Notes: generated by a model from the sequence alone, not told the origin. A stretch of 64,000 nt of DNA from Kingella pumchi (GCF_022288825.1 NZ_JAKOOW010000026.1:376-64375), one strand, 5' to 3'. Shown: positions 43,276 through 54,058, counted from the first letter of the stretch. Translations and numbers: made by a program.

Positions 43276-44221
43276 GCCGGCCGCGTCCCTGCGTTTTGAC
43301 AGCGAAGCGCTGCTGGCGCGCCGCCACATCCGCCTGCGCCCGACCCGTTTGTGTCTGACGCTGGCGGTTTTGGCTTTTGCGGTGTGGGTGGCGGCGGTCA
43401 ATTACCAGGTCAATCTCGCCTATGCCGTGTGTTTTTGGATTGCCGGCTTTACCGCCGTTTCCGCGCTGATGACCCTGCGCCAGCTGCTCGGCCTGCGCAT
43501 CGGCGCCGTTTACCGCGGCGAAGTGTTTGCCGGCGACACCGCCGAAGTCAGTCTCAGCATCAGCGGCGGCAAACGGCCGCGGCTGTTTTGGTTTCATGCC
43601 GAAACACGGCCGGACGAAGAAGAAGACGATACCGCCGCCGATAAGCTGTGGCAGCGCTGCGAAACCGCTGATAATGCCGATTTCAGGCTGCCCTGGCCGA
43701 TTAAAGTGGTGCGCCGCGGCCCCTTTCCCGAGCCGCTGTGTTTCACCCTGGCCACCAGCGCGCCTTTCGGTTTGTTTTACGCCGAATGCCTGCTCGAATG
43801 GCAGACCGACGCGCTGGTCTATCCCGCGCCGCTGGCGCACAGCCTTGACCATGCCGGCAGCGGCAGCGATCCCGAGCAACCGCCCGATCGCGCCGGTTTG
43901 AACGGTGAAGATTTGGCCTATCTCAAGCCCCATCAAAACGGCGCTTCGCTGCAGCACGTTGCCTGGAAGCAATACGCCAAGCGCGGCGAAATGCTCGACA
44001 AAGTTTTCGACCAGGCGCCGCCGGTGCCCGTCAGCCGCACCATTTCCTACCGCGACTACCCCGCCGCCACCCAGCGCGACCGCCTGGCATCGCTGCTTGC
44101 CCACCGCGTGCTCGAAGCCGAACGCAGCGGCAGCCCCTATCTGCTCGAATTGCCCGCGCAAAGCCTGCCGCCGCAAAACGGCCAGCGCGAAAAAGCCTTA
44201 AGCGCGCTGGCGCTGATGTAG
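43262..44221 (+). CDS. DUF58 protein, MoxR partner
   Basis: Protein of 319 aa with two N-terminal transmembrane helices (about 29-48 and 52-70). The DUF58 motif is present as LAYLKPHQNGASLQHVAWKQYAKRGEM, where the common GDxxRxIDWK is altered to GASLQHVAWK. ATG 43262 is preferred to TTG 43253. A transglutaminase-like gene commonly completes this operon in Gammaproteobacteria and Betaproteobacteria; here a terminator follows directly. Confidence 0.87.
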
Positions 44222-44264
44222 GCAGCCTGAAAGGATAGCCAGAGAAAACAGCTGTCGTTATGGC

Positions 44265-44299
44265 AAAAGGCAGCCTGAAAAGTTTTCAGGCTGCCTTTT
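44265..44299 (+). terminator. DUS-pair terminator after DUF58
   Basis: AAAAGGCAGCCTGAAAA / TTTTCAGGCTGCCTTTT, one-base loop. Confidence 0.9.
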
Positions 44300-44412
44300 T
44301 TGTTTGCGGAAATAACGGCAAGGTCTGCTTTCAGGCTGCCTTTTCCGTATTCAAAGCAGCCTGAAAGCCTTTTGCATCGGCTTTCAGGCTGCTTTGAATG
44401 AACAGCAGGCGC

Positions 44413-44437
44413 GTAGGTCAGATACTTGTATCCGACA
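44413..44437. repeat. GTAGGTCGGATAC-family repeat
   Basis: GTAGGTCAGATACTTGTATC followed by CGACA. Relatives lie at 13543, 14350 and 23077. Confidence 0.65.
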
Positions 44438-44582
44438 AGATTGCAAATAGGCAGGCAAGCTGAAACAACGCAGATTTCCCTTCGGGGAAACATCGGATTC
44501 GAGCATTCGACCTACTCCCAAACCATCCTATCCAATCGGGTATTTTTCAGGCTGCTTTGTTCCAAGCAGCCTGAAAGCAAGC

Positions 44583-44649
44583 GTAAGTTGGGTGGTTAAA
44601 CCCAACTTCTCCGATGCCAAAAGATATGTTGGGGCGCGACCCAAGCTAC
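44583..44649. repeat. GCTTGGGT-type dispersed repeat, copy 2
   Basis: GTAAGTTGGGT, then an AACCCAACTT arm, then GCGCGACCCAAGCTAC. The layout is the same as at 16928-16992, with diverged middle bases. Confidence 0.6.
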
Positions 44650-44654
44650 AACGC

Positions 44655-44687
44655 AAAGGCAGCCTGAAAACCTTTCAGGCTGCCTTT
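44655..44687 (-). terminator. DUS-pair terminator after the carbonic anhydrase gene
   Basis: AAAGGCAGCCTGAAA / TTTCAGGCTGCCTTT, 23 nt past the stop. Confidence 0.88.
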
Positions 44688-44709
44688 TGTTGCCGCCGGA
44701 TTTGCGTAT

Positions 44710-45282
44710 TCAGCGGCCGCAGCTGCACGAGCCGCTGTCCACCACCGTCAGCTTGCCGGTGGTCGGGTGGATGACCAGGCCGTGCACCTGCACCGAGGCG
44801 GGCATCAGCGGATGGCAGCGGATTTGTTTGACGGTGTGGCGCACGCTGTCTTCCACGTTGTCAAAACCGGTCAGCCAGGTATCCAGATGGATGCCGGCGT
44901 GGCGCAGGGTGGTAATGCGGTCTTCGGGAATGCCGGCGGCGCGCGCCTGTTCGAGAAAGTCCTGCGGGTTCATGCCGCGCATGCCGCAGTCGTGATGGGC
45001 GACGACCATAATCTCTTCAACGTGCAATTCCAGCACCGCCACCAGCAGCGAGCGCATCACCGAACCCCACGGGTGGCTGACCACCGCGCCGGCGTTTTTA
45101 ATCAGCTTGGCATCGCCGTTTTTCAGACCGAGCGCGGCCGGCAGCAGCTTGATCATGCGGGTGTCCATGCACGAAAGAATCGCCAGCCGGCGGTCGGGAA
45201 ATTTATCGGTAAAAAATTCGGCGTAGGCGCCGGACTCCACAAATTCTTCGTTGTGGGCGAGGATTTGTTCCAGTTGCGACAT
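44710..45282 (-). CDS. beta-class carbonic anhydrase
   Basis: Carbonic anhydrase, 190 aa, interconverts CO2 and bicarbonate. Zinc-site residues are C38, D40 and R42 (SCMDTR), with HHDCG giving the His and C99 ligands. The short length and the GMRGM sequence after the second motif fit the compact clade. The C-terminus ends in DSGSCSCGR, two extra cysteines of unknown role. Single-gene unit. Confidence 0.93.
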   Translation of the reverse strand: MSQLEQILAHNEEFVESGAYAEFFTDKFPDRRLAILSCMDTRMIKLLPAALGLKNGDAKLIKNAGAVVSHPWGSVMRSLLVAVLELHVEEIMVVAHHDCGMRGMNPQDFLEQARAAGIPEDRITTLRHAGIHLDTWLTGFDNVEDSVRHTVKQIRCHPLMPASVQVHGLVIHPTTGKLTVVDSGSCSCGR

Positions 45283-45370
45283 CTGTGTGTTTCCTTGAAG
45301 TTTGTGCGGCCGCGATTATAGCGAAACGGCAGCCCTTGCGCCGCCCGAAAATACCCCGCGCGGCAAACGT

Positions 45371-45412
45371 TAAAGCAGCCTGAAAAGCCGGCGGGCGTTT
45401 TCAGGCTGCCTG
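45371..45412 (-). terminator. DUS-pair terminator after lolA
   Basis: AAAGCAGCCTGAAAA and TTTTCAGGCTGCC, about 15 nt past the lolA stop on the minus strand. Confidence 0.8.
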
Positions 45413-45426
45413 GGGGCGGGGCGCGC

Positions 45427-46041
45427 TTACTGGCTCAGCACGTCCACGCCTTTGGGCGGGGTGAATTTGAAATGGCCGCGTGAGAGGCTGGGCTTGGTGT
45501 TGATGCCGCCAAAGCGGATGGTGGTTTGGTTGCCGAAGCTGTCTTTCAGCTCCATCGCGCTCAAAACGTCGCCCTTAAAGCCGATGCGGATAAACTGGTA
45601 GCCGGCGTTGTTGCGCTTGGGCGTGGCCAGCACATAGTCGATGCCGTTGCTGCTGCCGTCTTCCTTGAGCGTGTAGCTGCTCTCGAGCGCGTCTTTGTTC
45701 GACAAAATCGCCGCCGGGCTGTCGCCAATGGTCTGGTCCTGGCCGGACTTGGTTACCTGCTTCAATTCGGTGTCGTAGAGCCAGATGGTTTTGCCGTCGC
45801 CCACGATTACCTGCTCGTAAGGCTTGTTGTAGGTCCATTTGAACAGGCCGGGGCGCAGGATTTGGAAGCTGCCCGAGCTGCTTTGCGTTTTCTTTTTCGA
45901 TTTGACGGTTTGGCTGAAGCTGCCGCTGATGCCGTCGGTATCTGCATTGAATTTCTTCAGCGCGTCCACCGCACCGGCCTGGGCGGCGGCAGAAGCGGCC
46001 AGCACGGCGGCGGCCAGAACGGTTTTCCAGATGGGTTTCAT
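45427..46041 (-). CDS. lolA: outer membrane lipoprotein carrier LolA
   Basis: LolA, 204 aa, periplasmic chaperone that carries lipoproteins to the outer membrane. Signal peptide about 1-22. The fold features are SFSQTVKSKKKTQSSSGSFQILRPGLFKWTY and YEQVIVGDGKTIWLYD. ATG 46041 is chosen because GGAGAG lies 6 nt upstream; the upstream extension is rejected. Confidence 0.95.
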   Translation of the reverse strand: MKPIWKTVLAAAVLAASAAAQAGAVDALKKFNADTDGISGSFSQTVKSKKKTQSSSGSFQILRPGLFKWTYNKPYEQVIVGDGKTIWLYDTELKQVTKSGQDQTIGDSPAAILSNKDALESSYTLKEDGSSNGIDYVLATPKRNNAGYQFIRIGFKGDVLSAMELKDSFGNQTTIRFGGINTKPSLSRGHFKFTPPKGVDVLSQ

Positions 46042-46326
46042 AGCGTCTCTCCGGTTGCGGAACAAACGGCCGGCGCCTGCCGGCCACAAACGGCGCGCAT
46101 CTTAACATTTCAGGCAGCCTGAAACACGCCGCCGCGCTGTGTAAAGGCCGGATGCTGCGGCAATTTGCTGTTTTTCCGCTGAAAAAGCGCGGATTTTTAA
46201 CTAAAATTTAAACCCCAAAGGCAGCCTGAAAACGCATTCGGCGGCCGTTTGCAGCCGTTCAAACCGGTTTCAGGCTGCCGCTGCTTGGGGTATATTGCCC
46301 GTTTTTCAGCCATCGGGAAAACGGAT

Positions 46327-46995
46327 ATGCAAGAAACAGGCAGCCTGAAAATCGTTTACAGCGTTAGCGAGCGCGAGCGTGCGCGCCTGACCCGGCGCAT
46401 GTGCGCCTATATACCCAAGCGCGACAAACGCCGCCGGCTTGCCGTTTCCCTGCTGGTGACAGCGCTGCTGCTGGTGCTGTATTACGGTTTTTTCCACAAC
46501 TGGCAGGCGGCTTTGGACTATCTGGGGAGCGTTGGAGAAGACGTTTGCGAAGCGCTGTGCGACGAAAGCGGGCAGACCGCAGAAGATTGGGACGGCCTGA
46601 TCAGCGGCGCCGCGGCTGCCCGCAGCCATGTGGCCGGCCTGATGTATTGGATGGCGGCGCTGGTGCTGTTTGTCTCTTTCTATATGAACTGGAGCTGGCG
46701 CAAGCATATCGCATCGCTGTTTGATTCGCTTGAGGGCAAACAGTTTTCGCTGGAAATCGGCGCCGACGGCCTGCTGCATACCGTCGGCAGCGATGTGCGG
46801 CTGTTTTACCGCTGGCCGGCGGTGCTGCGGATAATCCGCGATGGCGAATGCTTGCTGTTTTATATCAGCCGCCACACCGCCTATTTCGTTCCCGCCGAAT
46901 GCTTTGCCGATGTCGCAGCGGCCGATGCTTTTTACCGCCAGGCGCAGGCGTTTAAGGAAGCGGCCGCAGCGCAAAAGCAGCCTGAAAACGGCTAA
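46327..46995 (+). CDS. YcxB-like membrane protein
   Basis: Protein of 222 aa with two transmembrane helices (about 40-58 and 105-124) and a C-terminal YcxB-type domain (FYRWPAVLRIIRDGECLLFYISRHTAYFVPAECF). No enzymatic role is known for this family. Start MQETGSLK; the GSLK is DUS-encoded. Confidence 0.75.
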   Translation: MQETGSLKIVYSVSERERARLTRRMCAYIPKRDKRRRLAVSLLVTALLLVLYYGFFHNWQAALDYLGSVGEDVCEALCDESGQTAEDWDGLISGAAAARSHVAGLMYWMAALVLFVSFYMNWSWRKHIASLFDSLEGKQFSLEIGADGLLHTVGSDVRLFYRWPAVLRIIRDGECLLFYISRHTAYFVPAECFADVAAADAFYRQAQAFKEAAAAQKQPENG

Positions 46996-47008
46996 AACCC
47001 CCAAATAC

Positions 47009-47050
47009 AAGGCAGCCTGAAAAGTTTTAAACACTTTTCAGGCTGCTTTT
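47009..47050. terminator. DUS-pair terminator between convergent genes
   Basis: AAGGCAGCCTGAAAAGT / ACTTTTCAGGCTGCTTTT, shared by the YcxB-like gene and kdsA. Confidence 0.88.
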
Positions 47051-47075
47051 TCGCTTTCAGGCTGCCTTTGGCCGT

Positions 47076-47975
<900 letters not shown>

Positions 47976-47988
<13 letters not shown>

Positions 47989-48464
47989 CGGTCGATTTTA
48001 CGGATTTGGCGGCGGATGTGCACGCTGCCGGGCAGGCGGCCGACCGGCCAGCGCAAAATGGCAACGCCGGCGGCTGCGGTGGCGCGGTTTTTGCGGTGGT
48101 CGGCTTCCTGGCGCTCGGGCAGCTCGTGGCTGGCGTCGTCGATTTCGATGGCGGCCAGCGGCGTGCCGTCGGTGCGGCAGATGACGAAATCGTAGCTCAG
48201 GCGGCTGATGAAGTTGAACCAGTAATAGGTTTCTTTGTTTTTCGGCACTTCGAGCACGCGCGAGACCTGCACCTGCGGAAAAACCATATAGTCGGGCAGG
48301 GCGTCGAGCAGCAGGGCGTAGGCGTCCATCTCGCTGTCGGTCATCAGCGGCCGGCGGCTGTAGGGCAGTTTTCCATTGCCTTCGAAAGGATTGCGCTTGC
48401 GCCGCCGCCAAAACCACCACAAAAGCGCCGCGCAAACGGCGGCGATCACATAGGCGAAAATCAT
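47976..48464 (-). CDS. membrane-anchored DUF2726 protein
   Basis: Protein of 162 aa. A transmembrane helix (about 2-19) and a basic RRRKR stretch precede a DUF2726 domain (FPQVQVSRVL, SYDFVICRTDGTPLAAIEIDDASHE), which has a nuclease-like D...EID pattern. Its function is unknown; it could be a membrane-tethered nuclease. The RQAA-stop end is DUS-encoded. It lies between ruvX and kdsA on the same strand. Confidence 0.78.
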
Positions 48465-48510
48465 CGGCGGCTCCGGCGGCTTTCAGGCTGCCTGCAAAGC
48501 GGGGCGGGGT

Positions 48511-48996
48511 TTAGGGGCATGGCGCGTCCTGCGGGCTGTCGGCAGCGTCGCCGTGGTAATACTCGGCGGCGCCGCTGTGGAAAAAACTTTCCAAAATCGC
48601 CTGCGCGGCCACTTGGTCGAGCACGGCTTTGCGCTTTTTGCCGTATACCTGAGCTTCGGAGAGCAACGCTTCGGCATGCAGCGACGAGAGCCGCTCGTCC
48701 GCCCAATACACCGGCAGAGCGAAGCGGCGGTGCAGGCGGCGGCCGAATTTGCGTGCCAGTTCGGTCATGCGGTGCTCGCCGCCGTCGGTGTAAACCGGCA
48801 GGCCGACCAGAAGGCAGACCGGCTGCCATTCGGCTACCAGTTTGGCGATGGCGGCGAATTTTTCTTCATTGCTGCGGCCGCTGACAGTGGCCAGCGGGTG
48901 GGCGATGGCCAAAGCGCACTCGCCCTGCGCCACGCCGATGCGGCTTTCGCCGAAATCAAAGGCCAGGCAGCAGCCTTGCGCGGGCGCCTTATGCAT
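48511..48996 (-). CDS. ruvX: RuvX/YqgF putative pre-16S rRNA nuclease
   Basis: YqgF-family protein, 161 aa, involved in 16S rRNA 5' maturation. The RNase H-like acidic residue is in [11 protein letters not shown] (D13). [11 protein letters not shown] and the [10 protein letters not shown] block are conserved. The ATG at 48996 overlaps the end of algH by 8 nt, the classical algH-ruvX pairing. Confidence 0.93.
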   Translation of the reverse strand: MHKAPAQGCCLAFDFGESRIGVAQGECALAIAHPLATVSGRSNEEKFAAIAKLVAEWQPVCLLVGLPVYTDGGEHRMTELARKFGRRLHRRFALPVYWADERLSSLHAEALLSEAQVYGKKRKAVLDQVAAQAILESFFHSGAAEYYHGDAADSPQDAPCP

Positions 48997-49534
48997 GGCC
49001 GACGGCTCCGCTGAGCATTTCGCTGCGGATGCCGAGTTTGGAGAGCGCGGCGTCGTAGCGTTTGTGGGCGGGGAGTTTGAACAGGATGTCTTCGTCGGCA
49101 GCCACGGTGAGCCAGGAGTTTTTTGCCAGCTCGCGCTCAAGCTGGCCGCCCGTCCACAAGGAGCAGCCGATGGTCAGCAGCACGTCTTGGACGGCGTCGC
49201 CGTCCATATTTTCGATGATGTCGCGCGAGGTGGTCAGCGCCAGATGGTCGTTTACTTTCAGGCTGCTTTGCCAATGACCGGCCGGCGTGTGCAGCACAAA
49301 ACCGCGCTCGGTCTGCACCGGCCCGCCGACCATCACGTATTCGCTGCGAAAACGCGGCGGCGTGGCTTTGCCGGTGGCGGCGAACACGACTTCCATATTG
49401 ATGGGCGAGGGCTTGTTCACAATCACGCCGGTGGCGCCTTCGCTGTTGTGCTCGCAAAGATAGACCAGGCTGCCTTCGAACATCGGGTCGTCGAGCGAGG
49501 GCATGGCGATCAGAAAATGGTTGCTCAGATTCAT
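48989..49534 (-). CDS. algH: YqgE/AlgH family protein (UPF0301)
   Basis: UPF0301 protein, 181 aa ([30 protein letters not shown]...). Blocks [26 protein letters not shown] and [15 protein letters not shown] are conserved. No biochemical activity is firmly assigned. First gene of the algH-ruvX pair. Confidence 0.94.
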   Translation of the reverse strand: MNLSNHFLIAMPSLDDPMFEGSLVYLCEHNSEGATGVIVNKPSPINMEVVFAATGKATPPRFRSEYVMVGGPVQTERGFVLHTPAGHWQSSLKVNDHLALTTSRDIIENMDGDAVQDVLLTIGCSLWTGGQLERELAKNSWLTVAADEDILFKLPAHKRYDAALSKLGIRSEMLSGAVGHA

Positions 49535-49761
49535 ATCGTGTCGTGTGTTTCAAACGTTTGGCCGCGATAATGGGGCTGGCGGCGCGCTTTTGCAAGCGTC
49601 GGATGTCAAACGGCGGCCGTACCGCGCCGCGCTTTGGCAGTAAAACTCTATCCGCAAAAGCAGCCTGAAACGGCATTTCTGCACGGATTAGCAGATTTAT
49701 GTATAATACCGGACAGCAAATTCGTATGTTCTGATTGTTATCCATATAGGAGTATCCAACC

Positions 49762-50679
49762 ATGGCAAATGTTAAAGCAAACCGTCTGGCCAATTTCGAA
49801 CTGCTGATTAAAGAAGCCGGCAGCATTATCGAGCTGTCGCGCCGCGCCGGTTACAACAAACCGGCCTATCTTTATCAGGTTCACGCCCAGCGCGAAAAGG
49901 CCAACGGCACCACCATGCAGATCGGCAAACGCGTGGCGCAGCGCTTGGAAGAAGCCATGGGCAAACCCGCCGGCTGGATGGATCAGGACCACAGCGCCGC
50001 TGCCGGCGGCCGCCGCAAAACGCGCGCGGCCAAACCGGCAGCCGTTGCAGTAGAAGCCGGTGCCGCCGCTTCGCTGGGCGTGGAAACCGTTACCCTGGCC
50101 TTTACCGGCGCTTCGGGCATGCCCTACGGCATCCGCCTGCTCGAATGCCTGCTGCAGGCCGGCAAAACCGTGTATCTGGTGTATTCGCAGGCTGCGCAGA
50201 TGGTGGCGCAGCAGGAAATGGACTTTGATCTGCCTTCATCGCCGGCGGAAGCGCAAAAACTGCTGTGCAAGCACTTTAACGTTGCGCCGGAGCAGCTGCA
50301 GGTATTCGGCAAATACGAGTGGTTCGCCCCGATTGCTTCGGGCAACAGCGTGGCCGATGCGATGGTGGTCTGCCCCGCCAGCATGGGTACCGTTGCCGCC
50401 ATCGCCTGCGGCACCGCCGACACCCTGCTCGAGCGTGCCGCCGATGTCTGCATCAAAGAAAAACGCCCGCTGGTGTTGGTGCCGCGCGAAGCGCCGTTTT
50501 CCGCGCTGCATCTGGAAAACCTGCTGAAACTCGCCAATTACGGCTGCACCGTGCTGCCGCCGTCTCCCGGCTTCTACACCAAACCGCAAAGCGTGGAAGA
50601 CATGGTGGATTTCGTGGTCGGCCGCATTCTCGACCAACTGCTGATTCCCCACAATCTCACGCCCAAATGGGGCGCATAA
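49762..50679 (+). CDS. ubiX: HTH-UbiX fusion (flavin prenyltransferase)
   Basis: Protein of 305 aa. Residues about 1-75 resemble a phage-repressor-like DNA-binding domain (LIKEAGSIIELSRRAGYNKP, then QIGKRVAQRLEEAMGKPAGW). An Ala-rich linker (about 78-105) follows. Residues about 107-300 are UbiX, which makes prenylated FMN for the UbiD decarboxylase of ubiquinone synthesis: LAFTGASGMPYGIRLLE, CPASMGTVAAIACG and VPREAPFSALHLENLLKL. The frame is continuous and AGGAG precedes the only suitable ATG. Ordinary UbiX proteins are about 190-200 aa. Confidence 0.88.
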   Translation: MANVKANRLANFELLIKEAGSIIELSRRAGYNKPAYLYQVHAQREKANGTTMQIGKRVAQRLEEAMGKPAGWMDQDHSAAAGGRRKTRAAKPAAVAVEAGAAASLGVETVTLAFTGASGMPYGIRLLECLLQAGKTVYLVYSQAAQMVAQQEMDFDLPSSPAEAQKLLCKHFNVAPEQLQVFGKYEWFAPIASGNSVADAMVVCPASMGTVAAIACGTADTLLERAADVCIKEKRPLVLVPREAPFSALHLENLLKLANYGCTVLPPSPGFYTKPQSVEDMVDFVVGRILDQLLIPHNLTPKWGA

Positions 50680-50698
50680 AGCCCGTTTTCCCCTAAAT

Positions 50699-50741
50699 AA
50701 GGCAGCCTGAAAGCGGTTTTCCCGTTTTCAGGCTGCCTTTG
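50699..50741 (+). terminator. DUS-pair terminator after ubiX
   Basis: AAGGCAGCCTGAAAGCGG and CGTTTTCAGGCTGCCTTT. Confidence 0.85.
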
Positions 50742-50766
50742 CCCTTGCCTTTTTTATTTTCCTGAT

Positions 50767-51720
50767 ATGAGCTGCAAACTGATTCTGGCACCGATGCAGG
50801 GGCTGTGCGACCCCGTAATGCGCGATTTGCTGACCCGCATCGGCGGCTACGACGAATGCGTGAGCGAATTCGTGCGCATCACCCACACCGTCCATTCCCG
50901 CCCCACCTGGCTTAGGCACGTTCCCGAAATCGCCAGCGGCAACCGCACCGCCGCCGGCACGCCCTGCACCGTGCAGATACTGGGCAGCGACGAAAACATG
51001 ATGGCCGCCAACGCGCTGGAAGCCGTGCGCTTCGGCGCCGAGCGCATCGACGTCAATTTCGGCTGCCCCGCCCCCACCGTCAATAAGCACCAGGGCGGCG
51101 CCGTGCTGCTGAAAACGCCGCAGCAGGTGCACCGCATCGTCCGCACCCTGCGTGAGCGGCTGCCGGCGCACGTCGTGCTCAGCGCCAAAATGCGACTGGG
51201 CTACGACGACACTGCGCTGGCGCTGGAAAACGCCCAGGCCGTAGCCGAAGGCGGCGCCGCGCTGCTGACCGTCCACGCCCGCACCAAAGCGCAGGGTTAC
51301 AACCCGCCCGCCGACTGGTCGTGGCTCAAACGCATCCGCGAGCACATCGCCATCCCCGTGGCCGCCAACGGCGACGTTTTCACCCTTGCCGACTATCTGG
51401 CCATCCGCGAGCAAAGCGGTTGCGACATCGTTATGCTCGGCCGCGGTGCCGTCATCCGTCCCGATCTGGCGCGCCAAATAAAACGCCACGAAACTGGCGA
51501 ACCTGTCGGTGAAGCCGGTTTCGACAGCGAAATCCGCGGCTGGATCCGTCAGTTTTTCGCCCTGTGCGAAGCCAAAGAAGGCGAAGGCCGCTACGCTTCG
51601 GCGCGCTTAAAACAATGGCTGGGCATGATGCGCCAGGCCTATCCCGAAGCGGAAGCGCTGTTTGCCATCGTGCGCCCGCTGAAAACCCATGCCGAAGTGC
51701 GCGCCGCCATTGCAGCCTGA
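50767..51720 (+). CDS. dusC: tRNA-dihydrouridine(16) synthase
   Basis: Dus-family flavoenzyme, 317 aa. FMN and tRNA-site motifs are APMQGLCDPVMR, NFGCPAPTVNKHQGGAVLL with the catalytic Cys, SAKMRLGY and AANGDVF. The NFGCPAPTVNK form and the length fit DusC, which modifies U16. The stop lies inside a DUS (GCAGCCTGAAAAC). Confidence 0.92.
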   Translation: MSCKLILAPMQGLCDPVMRDLLTRIGGYDECVSEFVRITHTVHSRPTWLRHVPEIASGNRTAAGTPCTVQILGSDENMMAANALEAVRFGAERIDVNFGCPAPTVNKHQGGAVLLKTPQQVHRIVRTLRERLPAHVVLSAKMRLGYDDTALALENAQAVAEGGAALLTVHARTKAQGYNPPADWSWLKRIREHIAIPVAANGDVFTLADYLAIREQSGCDIVMLGRGAVIRPDLARQIKRHETGEPVGEAGFDSEIRGWIRQFFALCEAKEGEGRYASARLKQWLGMMRQAYPEAEALFAIVRPLKTHAEVRAAIAA

Positions 51721-51784
51721 AAACGGTGCAGCCCGTTTTCAGGCTGCCAAGTTTTCAGGCTGCCAAAGTTTTCAGGCTGCCTGA
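51713..51784 (+). terminator. DUS cluster at the dusC end
   Basis: GCAGCCTGAAAACGG pairs with CCGTTTTCAGGCTGCC. Two further TTTTCAGGCTGCC units follow in tandem, spaced about 17-20 bp. Confidence 0.8.
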
Positions 51785-51814
51785 ACAGGCGGTCTGTTTG
51801 ATTGAAGGAAAGTT

Positions 51815-52744
51815 ATGTCCCGTCCCTGCGTTTTGATTATCGGTGGCAGCGGTTTTATCGGCCGCCGCCTGGCTGCCGATCTGGCGGCCGAAAAGTGGCG
51901 CGTGATTATCGTCAGCCGCAGCCCGAACCGTGCGCGGCAGGCGGCGGGCGGGCAGTTTGAATATGTGTCGTCGCTCCGCCATCTGTACGACAGCATCCGC
52001 CCCGAGCTGGTGATCAATCTGGCCGGGGCTTCGGTGGGTGAAGGACACTGGACGCCAGAGCGCAAGCGGGAGCTGCTTGAGAGCCGCCTGCAGCCGACGC
52101 AGGCGCTGGCCGACTGGCTGCAGCGCTGCCCGCAGCCGCCCAAGCTGGTGATTCAGGCTTCGGCGGTCGGTTATTACGGCAACGGCTCGGCGGCAGGCTG
52201 GCCGCCGTGCGATGAAAACGCGCCGCCGCAGGATGTTTTCGTTTCCGATTTGTGCCGGCAGTGGGAAGCACTGTCGCAGCAGATGCACGAAACCAGCGGC
52301 GTGCCGGTGGCGGTTTGCCGTTTCGGCGTGGTGCTGGGGCAGGGTGGCGGCATTTTGCCGCAGCTGTTAAAACCGGTGTCTTTCTGCATCGGCCGCATCG
52401 GCAGCGGCCGCCAAGCGCTGCCGTGGATTCATTTGGACGACCTTTCTTTAGCACTGCGTTTTCTGGCGGCGCAGAACTTGGCGGGCTGGCAGGCGTTTAA
52501 TCTGACCGCGCCGGCGGCCACCACCCAGCTGGATTTTGCCCGCGCCGCAGCGAAAATCCTGCGCCGCCCGCTGCTGTTTGCCGTGCCGCAAGGCCTGATG
52601 CGGCTGGCTTTGGGCGAGCAGGCCGATTTGGTGCTCGACGGCCAGTTTGCCGAACCGCAGGCGCTGCGGCGGCTGGGCTTTGCTTTCCGTTTTGTCGATA
52701 TTCAGGCTGCTTTGGCGGATTTGCTGCGCCGGCCTGCGCGCTGA
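51815..52744 (+). CDS. TIGR01777-family NAD-dependent epimerase
   Basis: Extended SDR-like protein, 309 aa. The nucleotide motif is LIIGGSGFIGRRLA, and VINLAGASVGEGHWTPERKRELLESR is typical of the YfcH/SulA-type family. The C-terminal DUF1731 domain ends with ADLLR. The substrate is unknown. Confidence 0.88.
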   Translation: MSRPCVLIIGGSGFIGRRLAADLAAEKWRVIIVSRSPNRARQAAGGQFEYVSSLRHLYDSIRPELVINLAGASVGEGHWTPERKRELLESRLQPTQALADWLQRCPQPPKLVIQASAVGYYGNGSAAGWPPCDENAPPQDVFVSDLCRQWEALSQQMHETSGVPVAVCRFGVVLGQGGGILPQLLKPVSFCIGRIGSGRQALPWIHLDDLSLALRFLAAQNLAGWQAFNLTAPAATTQLDFARAAAKILRRPLLFAVPQGLMRLALGEQADLVLDGQFAEPQALRRLGFAFRFVDIQAALADLLRRPAR

Positions 52745-52878
52745 CCCAGGCAGCCTGAAAACGGAACAAAGCTTTTCAGGCTGCTTTGGTGTTTTTCAGG
52801 CTGCCCGCACTCCAGCGCGCCGGCGAAATCGGGTAAAATGCCGCTCGTTTTTTTCCTTCACTTTTTTGAAAGACAGCC

Positions 52879-53913
52879 ATGAACGCTTCCCTGAGCTACC
52901 GCGACGCCGGTGTGGACATCGACGCCGGCGACCGTCTGGTCGAAAACATCAAACCCTTTGCCAAGCGCACACTGCGCCCCGAAGTGCTCGGCGGCCTGGG
53001 CGGCTTCGGCGCGCTGGTGGAAATCGGCAAAAACTACCGCAATCCGGTGCTGGTGTCCGGCACCGACGGCGTCGGCACCAAGCTCAAACTCGCTTTTGAC
53101 TGGGATCTGCACGATACCGTCGGCATCGATCTGGTGGCGATGAGCGTGAACGATATTCTGGTGCAGGGCGCCGAGCCGCTGTTTTTCCTGGATTATTTTG
53201 CCTGCGGCAAATTAGATGTCGATCGCGCCACCGCCGTGATCAAAGGCATCGCGCAAGGCTGCGAACAATCCGGCTGCGCCCTGATCGGCGGCGAAACCGC
53301 GGAAATGCCGGGCATGTATCCCGAGGGTGAGTATGATTTGGCGGGTTTTGCCGTCGGCGTGGTGGAAAAAGAGCGCATCATCAGCGGCCAAAACATCCGT
53401 GCGGGCGATGTGCTGCTCGGGCTGGCTTCCAACGGCGCCCATTCCAACGGCTACTCGCTGATCCGCAAAATCATCGACCGCGCCCAGCCCGACCTGGACG
53501 CCGAGTTTGACGGTGGCAAAACCCTGCGCCAAACCGTTATCGCGCCCACCCGCCTGTATGCCAAACCGCTGCTGGCGGCGATGAAGGAATTTGAAATCAA
53601 GGGAATGGCGCACATTACCGGCGGCGGCATCAGCGAAAACCTGCCGCGCGTGCTGCCGCAAAACTGCACCGCCCATGTCGATGCCAAATCGTGGGAAATG
53701 CCCAAGCTCTTCCAATGGCTGCAGAAAGAAGGCAATATCGCCGCCGCCGAAATGTACCGCACCTTCAACTGCGGCATCGGCATGATTGTCGTCGCCGCCC
53801 ACGATAAGGCCGAAGTGCTGGCCGATTTCCTGCGCCAACAGGGCGAAACCGTGTACCGTTTGGGCGAAATCCGCGAGCGCCAAGGCGACGAGCATCAAAC
53901 CCACATCGCGTAA
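52879..53913 (+). CDS. purM: phosphoribosylformylglycinamidine cyclo-ligase
   Basis: AIR synthetase, 344 aa, fifth step of purine synthesis. The ATP-site blocks [40 protein letters not shown] and [13 protein letters not shown] are intact, as are [16 protein letters not shown] and TFNCGIGM. It lies alone with DUS hairpins on both sides. Confidence 0.97.
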   Translation: MNASLSYRDAGVDIDAGDRLVENIKPFAKRTLRPEVLGGLGGFGALVEIGKNYRNPVLVSGTDGVGTKLKLAFDWDLHDTVGIDLVAMSVNDILVQGAEPLFFLDYFACGKLDVDRATAVIKGIAQGCEQSGCALIGGETAEMPGMYPEGEYDLAGFAVGVVEKERIISGQNIRAGDVLLGLASNGAHSNGYSLIRKIIDRAQPDLDAEFDGGKTLRQTVIAPTRLYAKPLLAAMKEFEIKGMAHITGGGISENLPRVLPQNCTAHVDAKSWEMPKLFQWLQKEGNIAAAEMYRTFNCGIGMIVVAAHDKAEVLADFLRQQGETVYRLGEIRERQGDEHQTHIA

Positions 53914-54002
53914 AAGCAGCCTGAAAAACGCAAAGCAAAGCGGCACCGCGGCAAATGGCAGCGGTGCCGTTTGTTTTGCTTTACGGATCAGGTGGGGAAT
54001 AA

Positions 54003-54048
54003 AAAAGCAGCCTGAAAACGGTTTTACCATTTTCAGGCTGCTTTTTAC
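54003..54048. terminator. DUS-pair terminator between purM and exbD
   Basis: AAAAAAGCAGCCTGAAAACGG and TTTTCAGGCTGCTTTTT. The genes are convergent, so it serves both. Confidence 0.9.
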
Positions 54049-54058
54049 GGCGGAAGGT

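Larger units (their letters stand above)
44222..44709. other. repeat-filled gap between DUF58 and carbonic anhydrase genes
   Basis: 488 bp, no gene. It holds DUS-pair terminators at 44265-44299 and 44655-44687, further DUS pairs at about 44329-44396 and 44546-44579, a GTAGGTCAGATACTTGTATCCGAC repeat (44413-44436), and copy 2 of the GCTTGGGT-type repeat (44583-44649). Confidence 0.8.
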
